Positions 1-7,263 are shown, numbered from the stretch's first letter. The stretch is DNA of 9,804 bases from Kofleriaceae bacterium (GCA_024642805.1 JAHEAK010000147.1:1-9804), one strand, 5' to 3'. The notes: generated by a model not told the origin, from the letters alone. Program-made: numbers and translations.

Positions 1-282
1 GATGCCGACGGTGAGCTCGGCGAGGCCGTAGTAGAGGAATGGATCGGAGAGGACGCGGGTGCGGGTGCTAGAGGCCGCGTGCCGGCGACGCTCGAGGACA
101 TCGGCGAGCCTGCCGCCAAAGAAGGAGCCGATGGCGAGACCGGCCATGAAGGTGGCCAAGACCGTGGCGATGGCCAGGGAGGAGGCGCCAAAGACCCCAA
201 TAAGTCGGCGAACCCAGACCACCTGCAAGACGAGACTGGTGGCCCCCGAGATCGTGAAGCAGATCACCAAGAGGGCCGGCAT
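1..282 (-). CDS. Fused MFS/spermidine synthase-like membrane protein, N-terminal part (runs off left edge)
   Basis: The minus-strand frame from ATG at 282 stays open to the window edge (94 codons, no stop). The peptide is hydrophobic: a first membrane helix at about residues 3-22, then VVWVRRLIGVFGAS, a second helix at about 36-58 containing the small-residue run FMAGLAIGSFFGGRLAD, an Arg-rich cytoplasmic loop (about 63-75), and a third hydrophobic start near LYYGLAELTVGI. This is the pattern of the N-terminal membrane domain of fused MFS/spermidine-synthase proteins (GLAxGSxxGGRLAD followed by LYGLAELxVG). In that family a membrane half precedes a soluble aminopropyltransferase-like half, whose function is generally unproven; the second half is outside the window. 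An AAGG Shine-Dalgarno lies about 9 nt before the ATG. The gene is divergent from the sigma-factor operon. A plain MFS-like transporter cannot be excluded from this fragment. Confidence 0.75.
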   Translation of the reverse strand, partial: MPALLVICFTISGATSLVLQVVWVRRLIGVFGASSLAIATVLATFMAGLAIGSFFGGRLADVLERRRHAASSTRTRVLSDPFLYYGLAELTVGI

Positions 283-411
283 GGGCTGGCACCTTAGGCT
301 AGAAATTGCCAAAGGTTCAAGATCACACGCGCTACTATGCTAGAAAGAGCCGGTGAGGCGAGGCAACCCCCAGTGAGCAAAGAGGGTCCAAATCGGCGTG
401 GGAGACCTATT
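283..411. promoter_or_regulatory. Divergent intergenic region between the membrane-protein gene and the sigma operon
   Basis: This 129-nt gap must hold promoters in both directions. For the minus-strand gene the best pair I see is TTGCCT (366-361) and TAGCAT (342-337), spaced 18 nt, each 4/6 to the sigma-70 consensus. On the plus strand, TATGCT at 336-341 is a weak -10-like box without a good -35. If it is used, the ATG at 337 cannot be the sigma-factor start. I see no clear ECF-type autoregulatory promoter. These are pattern matches only. Confidence 0.25.
400..404 (+). promoter_or_regulatory. Ribosome-binding site choosing the sigma-factor start
   Basis: GGGAG lies 7 nt upstream of the GTG at 412, a near-ideal Shine-Dalgarno arrangement. 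The ATG at 337 has no purine-rich site. The GTG at 373 has only GAGG at 360-363 with 9-nt spacing, so it remains the second choice. Confidence 0.5.
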
Positions 412-1113
412 GTGAGTACGATCGTGTCCCGGCTGCCCTCCCGAGCGCTGGCCGTCATCGGCCCCAGGAAGCGCGCTGGCTCGGCCCCCAGTGAGCTCGA
501 CGACGAGTCGCTTTTGGATGCCTGCCGCAAAGGCCAGAGCGAAGCGATGGAGCTTCTGTACCACCGCTACAAGCGACGGGTGTATGGCCTGGTCACGCGC
601 ATCGTCGGCCCAGGCGACTCCGAAGAGGTGGTTCAGGAAGTCTTTGTCCGCATCTATCGTGGGCTCGGCAAGTTTCGCGGTGACTCGCAGCTGAGCACCT
701 GGATCTATCGGCTGGCGGTCAACGCCTCGCTCAGTCACGTGGCCAAGCGCAAGCGCCGACCCGAGTGTGAAGAATATCAGGATCAGGCTCCAGCCGATCC
801 AGCTCCGCTCGCCGACCCGGTGTTGACCCGTCGCTTGGAAGCCGCTCTGCAGACCTTGCCGGCCGGCTATCGCGCCGTGCTCGTCCTTCACGACATCGAA
901 GGGCAGAGTCACGAACAGTGCGCAGAGATCCTCGGTTGCCGTGTCGGAACCTCCAAGTCGCAATTGCACAAGGCACGTGCCCGCATGCGCGAGATTCTCG
1001 ACGTGAGTCTGCTGCCCCAGGGAGTTAGCCCAGGAGGTAGCCCAGGAGGTAGCCCAGGAGGTAGCCCAGGAGTTAGCCCAGCAACGCGCATTCCCGGGGC
1101 GGAGGAGCAGTAG
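412..1113 (+). CDS. RNA polymerase sigma factor, ECF (sigma-70 family) type
   Basis: From GTG 412 this is 233 residues. Region 2 occupies about residues 32-115: LLDACRKGQSEAMELLYHRY, then DSEEVVQEVFVRIYRGLGKF (core binding) and STWIYRLAVNASLSHVAKRK (-10 recognition). A short Pro/Asp-rich linker follows. Region 4 is at about 136-196, with LQTLPAGYRAVLVLHDIEG, the helix-turn-helix EQCAEILGCRVGTSKSQLHKAR, and a closing MREIL. Regions 1 and 3 are absent, as in ECF factors. It should direct polymerase to a dedicated regulon and be held inactive by the anti-sigma factor encoded 6 nt downstream. The C-terminus is unusual: about 37 residues follow region 4, including a five-fold GGSP/GVSP repeat. The frame is open back to ATG 337 (258 residues), but that extension lacks a ribosome-binding site. 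The ECF subgroup and target promoter cannot be read from the sequence. Confidence 0.9.
   Translation: MSTIVSRLPSRALAVIGPRKRAGSAPSELDDESLLDACRKGQSEAMELLYHRYKRRVYGLVTRIVGPGDSEEVVQEVFVRIYRGLGKFRGDSQLSTWIYRLAVNASLSHVAKRKRRPECEEYQDQAPADPAPLADPVLTRRLEAALQTLPAGYRAVLVLHDIEGQSHEQCAEILGCRVGTSKSQLHKARARMREILDVSLLPQGVSPGGSPGGSPGGSPGVSPATRIPGAEEQ
1021..1080 (+). repeat. Five 12-bp tandem repeats in the 3' end of the sigma gene
   Basis: There are five exact-length units. The outer two are GGAGTTAGCCCA and the inner three are GGAGGTAGCCCA, giving an A-B-B-B-A pattern with only one variable base. Read in frame they encode GVSP, GGSP x3, GVSP. A unit length of 12 means copy-number change keeps the frame. Each inner unit also contains the Shine-Dalgarno-like GGAGG. 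Confidence 0.97.
1101..1107 (+). promoter_or_regulatory. Anti-sigma ribosome-binding site inside the sigma gene
   Basis: GGAGGAG lies in the last codons of the sigma gene and ends 12 nt before the ATG at 1120, slightly long but strong. Because the sigma stop codon (1111-1113) falls between this site and the start, ribosomes finishing the sigma factor can reinitiate on the anti-sigma gene. This fits translational coupling that keeps the two products in ratio. Confidence 0.6.
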
Positions 1114-1119
1114 ATATAC

Positions 1120-1839
1120 ATGCGCTGCTCCGACGCACAGAAGAACTCGACCAGCTACCTCGATGGTGAGCTGTCTGCCGATGCCAGTGCGGCCGTGCGC
1201 GGTCACTTGCGCACCTGCGCGGCTTGCGAGGCGCTCTTCGAGCAGGAGGCAGAGCTCATCGAGGCAGCTCAGAAGCTTGCGCCCCTCGATCCGCCCGAAT
1301 CGGTCTGGGAGGGGATTCAAAAGCGTCTGGCTGCCGAGGAGGTGCGCGATTCGCAATCGTCAGCACTGCTCCGTTGGCTTCGCTGGCGTCGCGGGCCAGC
1401 CCTGGCCTTCGGCCTAGGAGTGTGTGCTGCGGCCGCCATTGTTGTCATGCGTCCCTGGCAAGGACAGGGCGCACAGCCTGCAGCGAGCTTGGTCAAGGCG
1501 GATCACGAGGCGTCCCAGGTCGCCGACTCGCTCAGCTTCGTAGAGCAACGAGAGGTCGAGCTCTCGCTTGCCGATCGCGATTACATCCAGACCATCCAAG
1601 AGCTGCGCGAGCTGGTCGAGGAGGATCGCTCGGTGTGGAGTGAGCGCGAAGCCGCGGTCATTGACGAGCAGTTGGCAGCATTTCATCGCCGCGCCATCGG
1701 CGAACGACTGGCGGTGACCAGCGCGCAAGACATCGCCGGTGTTGCCTCGGAAGGGCGCGCAGCCCTCTACCAGAGCTACCGGGCCGAGATAGCCTTTTTG
1801 CAAGCCACGTTGGCTGGCGATTTGCCGGAGCTTCCATAG
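1120..1839 (+). CDS. Membrane-anchored ZAS-type anti-sigma factor (zf-HC2)
   Basis: This is a 239-residue protein. The N-terminal cytoplasmic zinc-finger anti-sigma domain has H29-x3-C33-x2-C36 (HLRTCAAC) with Cys3 as a likely fourth ligand, and YLDGELS before it, as is usual in this family. A single membrane helix spans about residues 92-110 (GPALAFGLGVCAAAAIVVM), preceded by the positive run RWLRWRR, which predicts the N-terminus inside. The outer part (111-239) is mainly helical: DYIQTIQELRELVEEDRSVW, then WSEREAAVIDEQLAAFHRRA, ending LYQSYRAEIAFLQATL. I recognise this layout from other zf-HC2 anti-sigma proteins, where a Y-x-x-A-I-x-E-L helix and a C-terminal Y-x-x-x-L helix bracket the region. 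It should bind the sigma factor until an envelope or redox signal releases it. The signal is unknown. Confidence 0.88.
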   Translation: MRCSDAQKNSTSYLDGELSADASAAVRGHLRTCAACEALFEQEAELIEAAQKLAPLDPPESVWEGIQKRLAAEEVRDSQSSALLRWLRWRRGPALAFGLGVCAAAAIVVMRPWQGQGAQPAASLVKADHEASQVADSLSFVEQREVELSLADRDYIQTIQELRELVEEDRSVWSEREAAVIDEQLAAFHRRAIGERLAVTSAQDIAGVASEGRAALYQSYRAEIAFLQATLAGDLPELP

Positions 1840-2820
1840 ATGTCGAGAGCCGGATTGCCCACGATGTGCGCCGCGCTGCTCGTGGCGCTGTCTATTCATG
1901 CCTCGCTCGCTCAGGCTGAGGATGCTGGTGTGCCCGCTCGTCCGCCTGCCGTCTTCGAGCGCGATGCAGTCGAAGTGCAGGCTCCCGCTGGCGCGAGCTT
2001 TCAGAGAGTGCGCATCGACAATCACTTCGGCAATGTCTCGGTGCGTGGGCACGATCATCCCAGCATCGCCATCCAGAGTTTCAAGCGCGCCGATGATGAG
2101 GCGACCCTCGATCGCCTGGTTGTCTCGCTGGTGCCAGATGGCAAGGGGCAGGTAGCCATTAGCACCGCGCTGCGGGCTGGTGCCGAGTACAAGCCAGTTC
2201 GATCCGGTGGCATTGCCGTTGACCTGGTTGTCTTCGTGCCAAGGGCTTCTGCCGTCGATGCCGAGATTTGGAACGGCCAGCTCCTGGTCAGCAAGATCGA
2301 CAACGGGGCCACATTGAGTGCCGACGAGGGCCGCATCGAGGTCAAACAGGTTTCCGGGGTCGTCGAGGCGGATATGCGCCACGGCGAGCAAGCCTTCGCA
2401 GAACTCTTCGGAGAGCTCTACGCACGCGGCATCGAGGGCTCCCTCGACATGAACGCCGTGAGCGGTAAGCGCCTGGAAGCTAATTTGGTGCGTGGCCGCA
2501 TCGCGGGGACGGGGCTAAAGGTAGCGAACATGAAGATTCGATCGGTGTTTGGCGATGTCGACCTGAGCTCGGAGTTCGCGGCTGGTGGCAGTTACCGAAT
2601 CTCGTCACGCAAGGGCAACGTCTCGATTCGATTCCACGGCCGTGCGCCGGTGGGCCTGAAGGTCCTGGCTCTAAAGGCCATGCTTGCCACCGAGCTGGAA
2701 CCAAGCGCCGATGGCGAGAAACGCTGGCTGGCGCATTTCGGCGCTCGCACGGCCAAGGCGGTGCCCGCGAATCTCGAAATCTCGGCTCCGGCCGGGACCG
2801 TGGTCGTGCGTCACTTCTGA
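1840..2820 (+). CDS. Exported DUF4097-like beta-repeat protein of the sigma operon
   Basis: This is a 326-residue protein. The ATG follows the anti-sigma stop directly (0 nt), with GGAG 9 nt upstream, so it is co-transcribed. Residues 1-26 form a signal peptide (hydrophobic run ALLVALSIHASLAQA, AxA cleavage before ED), so the product acts in the periplasm or outside. The remainder is short beta strands in a solenoid-like register: RIDNHFGNVSVRGHD, then DAEIWNGQLLVSKIDNGATL, DEGRIEVKQVSGVVEADM, SLDMNAVSGKRLEANLVRGR and SRKGNVSIRF. Repeated turns such as G-x-V and S-G-x-V, about 20 residues apart, match the DUF4097 'putative adhesin' fold. Such proteins commonly accompany ECF sigma/anti-sigma pairs, but their molecular role is not established. 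An envelope-stress reporter or effector is an inference. I see no lipobox or catalytic motif. Confidence 0.75.
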   Translation: MSRAGLPTMCAALLVALSIHASLAQAEDAGVPARPPAVFERDAVEVQAPAGASFQRVRIDNHFGNVSVRGHDHPSIAIQSFKRADDEATLDRLVVSLVPDGKGQVAISTALRAGAEYKPVRSGGIAVDLVVFVPRASAVDAEIWNGQLLVSKIDNGATLSADEGRIEVKQVSGVVEADMRHGEQAFAELFGELYARGIEGSLDMNAVSGKRLEANLVRGRIAGTGLKVANMKIRSVFGDVDLSSEFAAGGSYRISSRKGNVSIRFHGRAPVGLKVLALKAMLATELEPSADGEKRWLAHFGARTAKAVPANLEISAPAGTVVVRHF

Positions 2821-2853
2821 GCGGCTTCCAAATGCCCGGTCTGCGAACAGTTC

Positions 2854-3396
2854 CTAGTTCGGTAGCTCATCCTGGGAGCGGCTGGCTGCCACGGCGAGCA
2901 TGACTTCTTGCAAGTGCTCCAACGTGTCAAAGCGACAGCTGAGCAGATAGTACTCGGCCGTCGTCACACTGCCCATGCGCTCTAAAGCCGCCTCGAGCTC
3001 GACCATCAGCTGGGGTGGGGCCTGGAAGTCGCCGTGGCCGTCGCCTTTCTCGTCCTCGAGGATGGCCGCTAATGCCAGGCGCACAGGTGAAAAGCTCAAC
3101 CCGCCGGGCAAAACGATGCGCCACTGGTCAGGATCCAGTTTCTCCGACTGCCAGCTGCCACCAAGCGATTGTCGAACCGCCTCGCCGAAGTAGGCGCCGG
3201 CCATGGCCGCGATCAGGGCCGCGGTCTCGGGGGATGAGGATGGCGTTTCGCGCAGATAGTGATCGAGAAGGGGCAGGGTGTCGCTGTCGAACTCGAGTTC
3301 GAGGCCGACGGAGTTACGCACGGCGTCAAGAGCGCGGGTGACGAACTCGGCGATTCGAGCGGGGCAGCCCTCCAGTTTGCGATCCGTCTTCGTCAT
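2854..3396 (-). CDS. Conserved-looking protein of unknown function (180 aa)
   Basis: This is a soluble, acidic protein with no signal peptide or membrane helix. Visible blocks are an N-terminal helix (RIAEFVTRALDAVRNSVG), LEFDSDTLPLLDHYLRETP (about residues 33-51), a small-residue segment LIAAMAGAYFGEAVRQSLGG followed by a Trp (about 61-82), WRIVLPGGLSFSPVRLALAAI (about 92-112), and a C-terminal YYLLSCRFDTLEHLQEVMLAVA. The combination of a 'LPLLDHYLR' block and a 'YFGEAVRQSLGGSW' block recalls small hypothetical proteins I have seen in myxobacterial genomes, but I cannot name the family or assign a function. It converges on the DUF4097-like gene (33 nt between stops, no obvious terminator) and is divergent from the CpXC/HEAT gene, so it may share regulatory sequence with the latter. 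No clear Shine-Dalgarno precedes the ATG at 3396. Confidence 0.8.
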   Translation of the reverse strand: MTKTDRKLEGCPARIAEFVTRALDAVRNSVGLELEFDSDTLPLLDHYLRETPSSSPETAALIAAMAGAYFGEAVRQSLGGSWQSEKLDPDQWRIVLPGGLSFSPVRLALAAILEDEKGDGHGDFQAPPQLMVELEAALERMGSVTTAEYYLLSCRFDTLEHLQEVMLAVAASRSQDELPN

Positions 3397-3418
3397 GGCG
3401 GCGCATACTGCCGCTGCT

Positions 3419-3478
3419 GGCCTGGAATGTCCAGGGCCGGTATCGATGGCCCATCCATGTGGATTTCTACTGTCCAGG
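3419..3478. promoter_or_regulatory. Inverted and direct repeats in the divergent intergenic region
   Basis: In the 107-nt gap 3397-3503, CCTGGA/TCCAGG (3421-3426 and 3430-3435, loop ATG) form a perfect 6-bp inverted repeat. GG (3419-3420) and CC (3437-3438) extend it across one bulged G. A second inverted repeat, ATCCA-TG-TGGAT, lies at 3453-3464. TGTCCAGG occurs at 3428-3435 and again at 3471-3478. This is operator-like spacing between two divergent starts, but no regulator is identifiable and no good -35/-10 pair is visible. Confidence 0.3.
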
Positions 3479-3503
3479 AAGGCCTCGGAGGTGCTAACAC
3501 GCT

Positions 3504-6332
3504 GTGCCGATGCACTCGGGGAGCTTGCAGAAGAAGGTGGCGTTTCGCGGCAGTCGCGCTGGCAGCGTCATGGGCACCCAGCAATTTCGCTGTGGATGCG
3601 GGCATCTCTTTCCGATTCGGGTCGCTCGTAGCGTCGATAGCGCCAGCGACGTGGAGCTTTGCAAGCGGGCCACCGAGAGCGCCCTTGACAGCGCGCTACA
3701 CGTGGCCCACTGCGAGGCCTGCGGGCAGTCGCAGGTCATCAGCGTGCCCTTCACCTATCACGACGGGGCCAGCGCCATCTTCGCGTTGGTGCTGCCAGAG
3801 GCCTGGCGTTTTCGAGAGCTCGAGGAACGGGCCGCCTTGTTGCTCGAGCTTGCAGCCGAGGGGCTCGAGATTCCCGACTACGTGCTGGCATTCGAGGTCG
3901 TCTATGGCCCGGCCGGCCTCAAAGAGCATCTGCGTCTGCTGCGCGTGCGCGACCAGCAAGAGGATCAGGGCCGACATCGACTCCGCGATATCGAAGCGCG
4001 CCTGGAAGAGGCGGCCGTGGTCGAGCGTCGCATCGAGGAGCGCGAGCGGGCACTTGCCAACACCATCGCCGAGCTAGATCGACGCAGCTCCTCGCTCACC
4101 GAGCGCGAGCTGGGCTTGCACGATCGCAAGGGTGCCCTCGATCGCCGCAGCGAGGAGCTCGAGCGCAAGACGGCTGCCCTTGAGGAGGCAAAGATTCAGC
4201 TGCGCGCGGAGAGCCAGGGCGAGCTGCCGCATGTGCTCAACGAAGATCAGACGGTTGCCCTCGATGAGGAAAGTATCCTGACCTCGGCCCCTGACCTGAG
4301 CACCGAGGGCCGCGTGCGTTCACAGGCCACCGAGGTTTCGGGAAGCTCGGGAGAGTTCAAGTCGGCGGTCCAGGCCATGCCAGAGGGCCTGGAAGAAATG
4401 GTCGCGCCGCTAGAGGCCGACAACCCGAGCGCCGCCGAGACTCGTGTGGCTCCAGCTATGGGCGAGAGTGTCGGCCGAAGCCGCGCGCTTTCCGATATCG
4501 TCACTGGTGAGCATTCCGTGCGCGACACCGAGCCGCGCCTGGGACGCGTCGTGAGTTCCCTGCAGGAGATTGGTTCCGGCGGGATGGGCGCGGGCGCGAT
4601 GCCTCCGGCCACCGAGGTCGGAGAGCACGACGTCACTGTGCCTTCATCCTCCGATCCAGATATCACCGCCTGGCGCCAACAAGGTGGCAAGGTGCTCAAG
4701 CTCCTGCGCGGCCAAGACCTGCGCCTGGCGGCCAGTTTGAACGACGCGGCCCTCGAGGAGCTCATGGCCAGCGACATCCGCGCGCTCTTGCAGCTGCATC
4801 GGATGCCCGGCTATCCACTGGTGAGCTTGACACTGGCGCGTGCCACGACCCTGGCAGACGAAGGAGGGCAACCATTCTCCTTTCACTTCGACATCGCGGT
4901 GCCAGAGGATCGCCAGGCTCTGGAGGCACTGGCCAACGACTTTCGCTTCACTCTCGATCTCTATGACCAGGGTCATCGGCCGATGCGCCAGCGTCGACTC
5001 GCTGCGCCTCTCGCTGGCAACGTTCGCTATGTGATGACCTTGGCTGCAGACGCGCGCAAGAGCATCGCCCCAAGGGCTCGATCCTTTCAGTCGGCCGTCA
5101 ACGCCTTCGACAACGATCGCTACGATCGTCTCGGCCGCACCCACGCGCTGGCACGCGAATTTCGCGATTCTCTGCTCGACAAGATCGCAAAGCCCGCTGA
5201 CCTCCACGTCGCCTTGCAACTGTGCGAGAAATTCAGCGAGCCCGCTGGCGAAGAGTACCTGGTGGCCATTCGCAGCTATCCTTTCGATCGCTGGCACAAG
5301 CGGAGGTTGCAGGTGATCAAGCGCGCCGTCGATCTCGGCATCTGGATGGGCCCAACGCTGGCTCGAGTCGCGGTCTCCGAGGAATTGGTGCGCAGCCGCA
5401 AGGAGCTCGCTAGCACGTGCCTCAAGAACTTTGCCGACTTTTCAGGAGGCGGGGCCTCGGCCATGACCCGCCAACAGATCGACGCCAACTGGGCCGCCCT
5501 GCGCCAAGAGGCCACAGAGCTTGGGCTGCGCGTGCCCGGTCAACACACAAGCGAGCTTGAGTCGGAGGCCAGCGGCACCATTCGGCCAGCGGAACCGCGA
5601 GTCCTCAGCAGTTCGGCGCTCATCGAGTCCGACGAGGTCTTGCTCAAGCAACTGAGGGAGCCGGAGGCGCGCTTGCAGAGCATCATTGCCCTCTGTGATC
5701 GCAAGACCCTTCCTGGGGTCGATCCGCTCTTTCGCGCCCTGGCTGAGCTGCCCTTCGACGAGGCCGCAGAAGCGTTTGCCGCCGTCACCAAGCTTGGCAA
5801 CCAGGCGACAGAGCCACTGCTGGTTCTTCTCACGTGCCCCTCCGCGCACCTTCGCCACGGTGCCGCCATGGCCCTGTGCGAGCTTGGCAATGACGAGGCC
5901 GTCGACATCATCTGCGAGGACCTGATGAAAGACGAGGGCTCGATGTGGCGCGAGTACGCAGTCGCCCTTGGCCGTGTGGGGTCGTCGGCGATCATGCCGA
6001 TCGTGGCGCGCCTGCGATCACAGGGCAAGCGAGCGCAGGCACGAGCGGTCTGGACCCTCGGCTACATTGCCGCGCAAGGGGCGCGCAAGCCGGTCGAGAC
6101 CTTGGCCAATGGACGCGATGCCAAGGTCGCCCAGACGGCGAGCTCGGCCCTCGAGCTCATGGGGCGCTTGCAGAAGGGCGACATCGTCGTCGAGCGCAGC
6201 GCGAGCGAGCAGCTCTACTCCGAATCCTTCTACCGCGCGCTCACGGGCGAGCAACTGGGCTATGCCAGCTCCGAGATGAGCGGTCCAGCCATGCTGCTGG
6301 ACGATACCGATCTCATCGAGGCCATGGAATAG
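3504..6332 (+). CDS. CpXC-like zinc module, coiled coil and HEAT-repeat protein (942 aa)
   Basis: Domains in order: residues about 27-98 are a CpXC-like zinc module, with C30-x-C32 (RCGCGHLFPIRV), C70-x2-C73 (CEACGQ) and the typical FTYHDGASAIFALVLPE ending. About 100-148 are helical. About 150-238 form a heptad-rich coiled coil dense in Glu/Arg/Leu. About 239-384 are an acidic, Ser/Glu/Pro-rich low-complexity linker. About 385-680 are an unassigned, apparently helical and mixed domain (from DITAWRQQGGKVLKLLRG). About 734-893 are HEAT-like helix pairs (PLLVLLTCPSAHLRHGAAMA, WREYAVALGRVGSSAIMPIV, QARAVWTLGYIAAQ). No signal peptide or membrane helix is visible, so it is probably cytoplasmic. 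CpXC function is unknown; HEAT repeats usually bind proteins, so a scaffold role is inferred. Start choice: GTG 3504 has GGAGG 12 nt upstream; ATG 3510 and ATG 3570 (seven residues before the first Cys) are alternatives. Note CxC instead of the usual CPxC. Confidence 0.85.
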   Translation: MPMHSGSLQKKVAFRGSRAGSVMGTQQFRCGCGHLFPIRVARSVDSASDVELCKRATESALDSALHVAHCEACGQSQVISVPFTYHDGASAIFALVLPEAWRFRELEERAALLLELAAEGLEIPDYVLAFEVVYGPAGLKEHLRLLRVRDQQEDQGRHRLRDIEARLEEAAVVERRIEERERALANTIAELDRRSSSLTERELGLHDRKGALDRRSEELERKTAALEEAKIQLRAESQGELPHVLNEDQTVALDEESILTSAPDLSTEGRVRSQATEVSGSSGEFKSAVQAMPEGLEEMVAPLEADNPSAAETRVAPAMGESVGRSRALSDIVTGEHSVRDTEPRLGRVVSSLQEIGSGGMGAGAMPPATEVGEHDVTVPSSSDPDITAWRQQGGKVLKLLRGQDLRLAASLNDAALEELMASDIRALLQLHRMPGYPLVSLTLARATTLADEGGQPFSFHFDIAVPEDRQALEALANDFRFTLDLYDQGHRPMRQRRLAAPLAGNVRYVMTLAADARKSIAPRARSFQSAVNAFDNDRYDRLGRTHALAREFRDSLLDKIAKPADLHVALQLCEKFSEPAGEEYLVAIRSYPFDRWHKRRLQVIKRAVDLGIWMGPTLARVAVSEELVRSRKELASTCLKNFADFSGGGASAMTRQQIDANWAALRQEATELGLRVPGQHTSELESEASGTIRPAEPRVLSSSALIESDEVLLKQLREPEARLQSIIALCDRKTLPGVDPLFRALAELPFDEAAEAFAAVTKLGNQATEPLLVLLTCPSAHLRHGAAMALCELGNDEAVDIICEDLMKDEGSMWREYAVALGRVGSSAIMPIVARLRSQGKRAQARAVWTLGYIAAQGARKPVETLANGRDAKVAQTASSALELMGRLQKGDIVVERSASEQLYSESFYRALTGEQLGYASSEMSGPAMLLDDTDLIEAME

Positions 6333-6531
6333 CGCCAGCTCGAACCTGACGAGAGTTCAAGGGTTTACTGGCCTTGGCTCTATCGGTGGCGAAGCTCCGG
6401 CTGGATCCCTAACTCATTCGCGAGTATCCGGGCAGATCGTGGCCAGAGCCGCGACGATCAGGGTATGCTTTTTTTGCCTTACAATCCGCAATGGAAACGC
6501 TCCGGTCGAGCGAGTCAGCGACAAGCAGTTC
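6333..6531. other. Intergenic region before the metallophosphoesterase gene
   Basis: This is 199 nt without a convincing gene. It holds a hairpin (TCGTGGC at 6437-6443, loop CAGA, GCCGCGA at 6448-6454, one G-T pair), a run of seven T at 6469-6475, and a TACAAT box at 6480-6485. The T run lies 14 nt beyond the stem, too far for a canonical intrinsic terminator. A plus-strand frame is open from GTG 6439 into the downstream gene, but its peptide looks non-native. Confidence 0.4.
6480..6485 (+). promoter_or_regulatory. Candidate -10 box for the metallophosphoesterase gene
   Basis: TACAAT matches the sigma-70 -10 consensus at five of six positions and follows an AT-rich stretch (T7 at 6469-6475) that stands out in this GC-rich DNA. 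No good -35 is seen at 16-18 nt (sequence there is about ATCAGG). If used, transcription would start near 6492, leaving a leader of about 40 nt before ATG 6532 and excluding the upstream GTG 6439. Confidence 0.35.

Positions 6532-7263
<732 letters not shown>

Noticed and set aside
68..292. 74-codon minus-strand frame at the left edge
   Set aside because: It overlaps the frame from 282 that gives a clear membrane-protein sequence; this one ends internally and is His/Arg/Gly-rich.
337..411. ATG 337 as the sigma-factor start
   Set aside because: It has no Shine-Dalgarno and overlaps a possible promoter; GTG 412 has GGGAG at 7-nt spacing. It is not fully excluded.
340..1356. 338-codon minus-strand open frame opposite the sigma and anti-sigma genes
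   Set aside because: It is a shadow of well-recognised plus-strand genes in high-GC DNA. Its peptide includes a repeat that is only the antisense reading of the 12-bp array, and it matches no family pattern.
1414..2391. 325-codon minus-strand open frame opposite the anti-sigma and DUF4097-like genes
   Set aside because: The plus strand carries a membrane helix, a signal peptide and beta repeats over the same span; the antisense peptide has no domain-like features.
2821..2853. Terminator between the convergent DUF4097-like and unknown genes
   Set aside because: No stem-loop or T tract is visible in the 33 nt.
3259..4077. 272-codon plus-strand open frame overlapping the unknown minus gene and the start of the CpXC/HEAT gene
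   Set aside because: It crosses an intergenic region and two genes in other frames; the peptide is Arg/Ser/Cys-rich and lacks conserved blocks.
4644..5297. 217-codon minus-strand open frame inside the CpXC/HEAT gene
   Set aside because: It is antisense to a continuous 942-codon gene with a coherent domain order, with no start signal or family resemblance.
6439..6531. GTG-initiated 31-codon extension of the metallophosphoesterase
   Set aside because: The fold begins at MRYGIFSDTH; the extension includes FFCL-type sequence encoded by the T run and covers a hairpin and a probable -10 box.
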